Shown here: positions 62,449-64,000 of the stretch, in pieces | Numbering within the stretch: the first letter of the stretch is position 1 | Layout: the number at the start of each line of letters is the position of its first letter | Source of the DNA: Ruegeria meonggei | GTDB taxonomy: Bacteria; Pseudomonadota; Alphaproteobacteria; Rhodobacterales; Rhodobacteraceae | Direction of reading: 5' to 3' | NCBI RefSeq assembly: GCF_900172215.1 | Contig: NZ_FWFP01000004.1 | Coordinates: forward strand, 186,001 to 250,000 | Length of the DNA: 64,000 nt | The notes under the pieces: model-generated | Databases searched by the model: none | What the model was told of the DNA's origin: nothing | What the model saw: only the letters and a program-made list of their open reading frames with translations | Program-made: the position numbers and the translations under genes

Positions 62449-64000
62449 ATGCAAGCTGACAGCACACCAAAGGCCCAGAAAGTGACGCACCGCGATACGG
62501 TCAAACTGAACCCGGTTGACAACGTGGTCATCGCATTGCGCGAGCTTGAGGTCGGCACGCAGCCCTTTGGCCTTTCTGTGCCGTTGGTCGCATCCATTGC
62601 GCGTGGGCATAAGATTGCTGTGGCTCCGATCGCGGCAGGTGAGAATGTCATCCGCTACGGCCAGATCATCGGGCAGGCGAAAACGGAAATTGCGCCGGGC
62701 GAACATGTGCATGTGCACAATCTTGGTATGGGCGCTCACCAGCAGGACTATGCGCACGCCACGGCAAATGCGGCTTTGCCTGCGATCAACGAAGGGCGGG
62801 TGTTTCAAGGCTATCACCGCGCTGACGGCAAGGTTGGAACGCGCAACTATATTGGCATTCTGACAACCGTGAACTGTTCGGGCTCGGTGGCCAGATTCAT
62901 TGCTGAGGCTGCCGAGAAAACCGGCCTGTTGGACGCCTATCCCAACATCGACGGCGTGGTGCCAATTGTGCACGGCACTGGCTGTGGCATGTCTGCCAAG
63001 GATGATGGCTATGCCACTTTGTTTCGCACTCTGGCAGGCTATGCGCAGCATCCGAACTTTGCAGGCATTTTGCTGATTGGTCTGGGATGTGAAGTGATGC
63101 AGGTGGCCGATCTGGTTGGCGGTCGGCCGATCCGCAAAGACGGCGCATTGCGGTACATGACCATCCAAACCGAAGGCGGCACTCGGCGGACCATCGAACG
63201 CGGGATGGAAGAATTGCGCGGTATCGCTGAACTGGCCAATCAGGTCACGCGTGAACCCGCCCCGGTCAGCGCCATGACAGTTGGAATGCAATGCGGAGGG
63301 TCCGACGGGTACTCTGGCATCACAGCCAATCCAGCACTGGGATATGCCTCGGACCTATTGGTGCGCCACGGCGGGACGACAATCCTGTCCGAAACCTCCG
63401 AGGTTTACGGGGCCGAACACCTGCTGACACGACGGGCGGAAACGGCTGACGTCGGCAAAAAGCTGATCGACCGCATCCGTTGGTGGGAGGCATATACCGA
63501 ACGCAATGGCGGCGAGATGGACAACAACCCCAGCCCTGGCAACAAGCGCGGCGGGTTGACGACCATTCTGGAAAAGTCTCTGGGCGCTGTTGCAAAAGGC
63601 GGCACCGCGCCGCTGCGCGACGTGTATCAATTCGGCGAGATCATCGACAAAAACGGGTTTGTGTTTATGGACAGCCCCGGGTTTGATCCGTGTTCGGTGA
63701 CGGGGCAGGTGGCCTCAGGGGCCAACCTGATTGTGTTTACCACCGGACGCGGCTCGGTCTCGGGCTATCAGCCGACGCCTTGCATCAAACTAGCCACGAA
63801 CTCTGAGATGTATGCCCGCATGGCCGAGGATATGGATCTGAACTGTGGCGACATCGTCACCGACGGGATCAGCATCGAGGCAAAGGGCGAAGAACTGTTT
63901 GAAATGCTGATCCGCGTCGCCTCGGGCGAACACACCAAAAGTGAGGAGCTTGGCTTCGGGGGCGTTGAATTCGTGCCCTGGCAAATCGGCGCGGTGATGT
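62449..64000 (+). CDS. UxaA-family (altronate/galactarate-type) dehydratase, 3' end cut by window edge
   Basis: A protein with 517 residues visible. N-terminal SAF-like domain at about 13-90 (NPVDNVVIALRELEVGTQPF), then the UxaA core: GYHRADGKVGTRNYIGILTT, VNCSGSVARFIA, VPIVHGTGCGMSAKDDGY, AMTVGMQCGGSDGYSGITAN and FTTGRGSVSGYQPTPCIKLA. Conserved Cys and His suit the Fe-dependent active site. The last residues, FVPWQIGAVM, look close to the normal C-terminus, so few residues are missing. As the only sugar-acid dehydratase here, it is the candidate for the L-fuconate/D-arabinonate dehydration step, a role inferred from context. No closely spaced strong ribosome site precedes ATG 62449. Confidence 0.85.
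   Translation, partial: MQADSTPKAQKVTHRDTVKLNPVDNVVIALRELEVGTQPFGLSVPLVASIARGHKIAVAPIAAGENVIRYGQIIGQAKTEIAPGEHVHVHNLGMGAHQQDYAHATANAALPAINEGRVFQGYHRADGKVGTRNYIGILTTVNCSGSVARFIAEAAEKTGLLDAYPNIDGVVPIVHGTGCGMSAKDDGYATLFRTLAGYAQHPNFAGILLIGLGCEVMQVADLVGGRPIRKDGALRYMTIQTEGGTRRTIERGMEELRGIAELANQVTREPAPVSAMTVGMQCGGSDGYSGITANPALGYASDLLVRHGGTTILSETSEVYGAEHLLTRRAETADVGKKLIDRIRWWEAYTERNGGEMDNNPSPGNKRGGLTTILEKSLGAVAKGGTAPLRDVYQFGEIIDKNGFVFMDSPGFDPCSVTGQVASGANLIVFTTGRGSVSGYQPTPCIKLATNSEMYARMAEDMDLNCGDIVTDGISIEAKGEELFEMLIRVASGEHTKSEELGFGGVEFVPWQIGAVM

Noticed and set aside
1..64000. CRISPR arrays, insertion sequences with terminal repeats, rRNA genes or a replication origin.
   Set aside because: No regularly spaced repeats, transposase genes, rRNA-like stretches or DnaA-box clusters were seen.

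Overview
The window looks like chromosomal DNA of a marine alphaproteobacterium of the Roseobacter group (Rhodobacteraceae). Pointers are the Na+-translocating NADH:quinone reductase with its dedicated maturation proteins, a BCCT osmolyte carrier, DUF6478, a soluble transhydrogenase, an alphaproteobacterial-type LexA box (GTTC-N7-GTTC), and the proteins' overall similarity to roseobacter homologues. Species cannot be named from the sequence alone.

Region 1 (1-7.8 kb) is accessory and partly decayed. It holds a left-truncated SRAP (YedK/HMCES-type) gene that shares a LexA box with a small divergent ORF, a lone exostosin-like glycosyltransferase, an N-terminally truncated DUF5681 gene with its small partner, a LysR/BCCT pair and a lipoprotein. 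It ends in a broken tyrosine-recombinase gene (in-frame amber codon, catalytic half missing) 85 bp from the 3' end of a tRNA-Pro(CGG) gene, the classic scar of an integrated element.

Region 2 (8-41.6 kb) is mostly core. A THUMP-type RNA methyltransferase gene is divergent from nqrABCDEF. After an inverted epimerase gene and a CBS-domain gene come apbE (FMN transferase for NqrB/NqrC) and nqrM, then a sulfatase-fold hydrolase and gpmI-envC-like-ctpA. An MFS exporter, a DUF6478 gene with a small partner, and a large membrane protein follow. The large protein joins an ABC-exporter fold with a degenerate ATPase to a cyclic-nucleotide-binding-like domain and overlaps a CPBP protease gene. Next are accD-folC, zapE, an MFS gene, a HAD phosphatase, a DUF188 gene overlapping sthA, fghA, and an AEC carrier divergent from a TetR gene.

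Region 3 (42.2-49.6 kb) is a dipeptide-uptake operon, dppA-(M24 peptidase)-dppB-dppC-dppD-dppF. A convergent FadR-type GntR gene follows it. The same 19-bp sequence, containing an inverted repeat, lies in the dppA promoter and upstream of the GntR gene, so that regulator probably controls the operon and itself. An AraC/GlxA-type regulator is divergent from it.

Region 4 (50.9-55.0 kb) is a graveyard: phosphonoacetate hydrolase (phnA) and phosphonoacetaldehyde dehydrogenase (phnY) remnants with multiple lesions, an intact LysR gene, and a nitroreductase gene with an amber at codon 11.

Region 5 (55.1-64 kb) is a non-phosphorylative L-fucose (and probably D-arabinose) catabolic cluster. It encodes a mutarotase, a sugar dehydrogenase, a lactonase, two different FAH-fold enzymes, a ketodeoxy-acid dehydrogenase and a semialdehyde dehydrogenase, with a GntR regulator. 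Divergent from these is a UxaA-family dehydratase gene cut by the right edge. A perfect 14-bp palindrome sits between the two transcription units.
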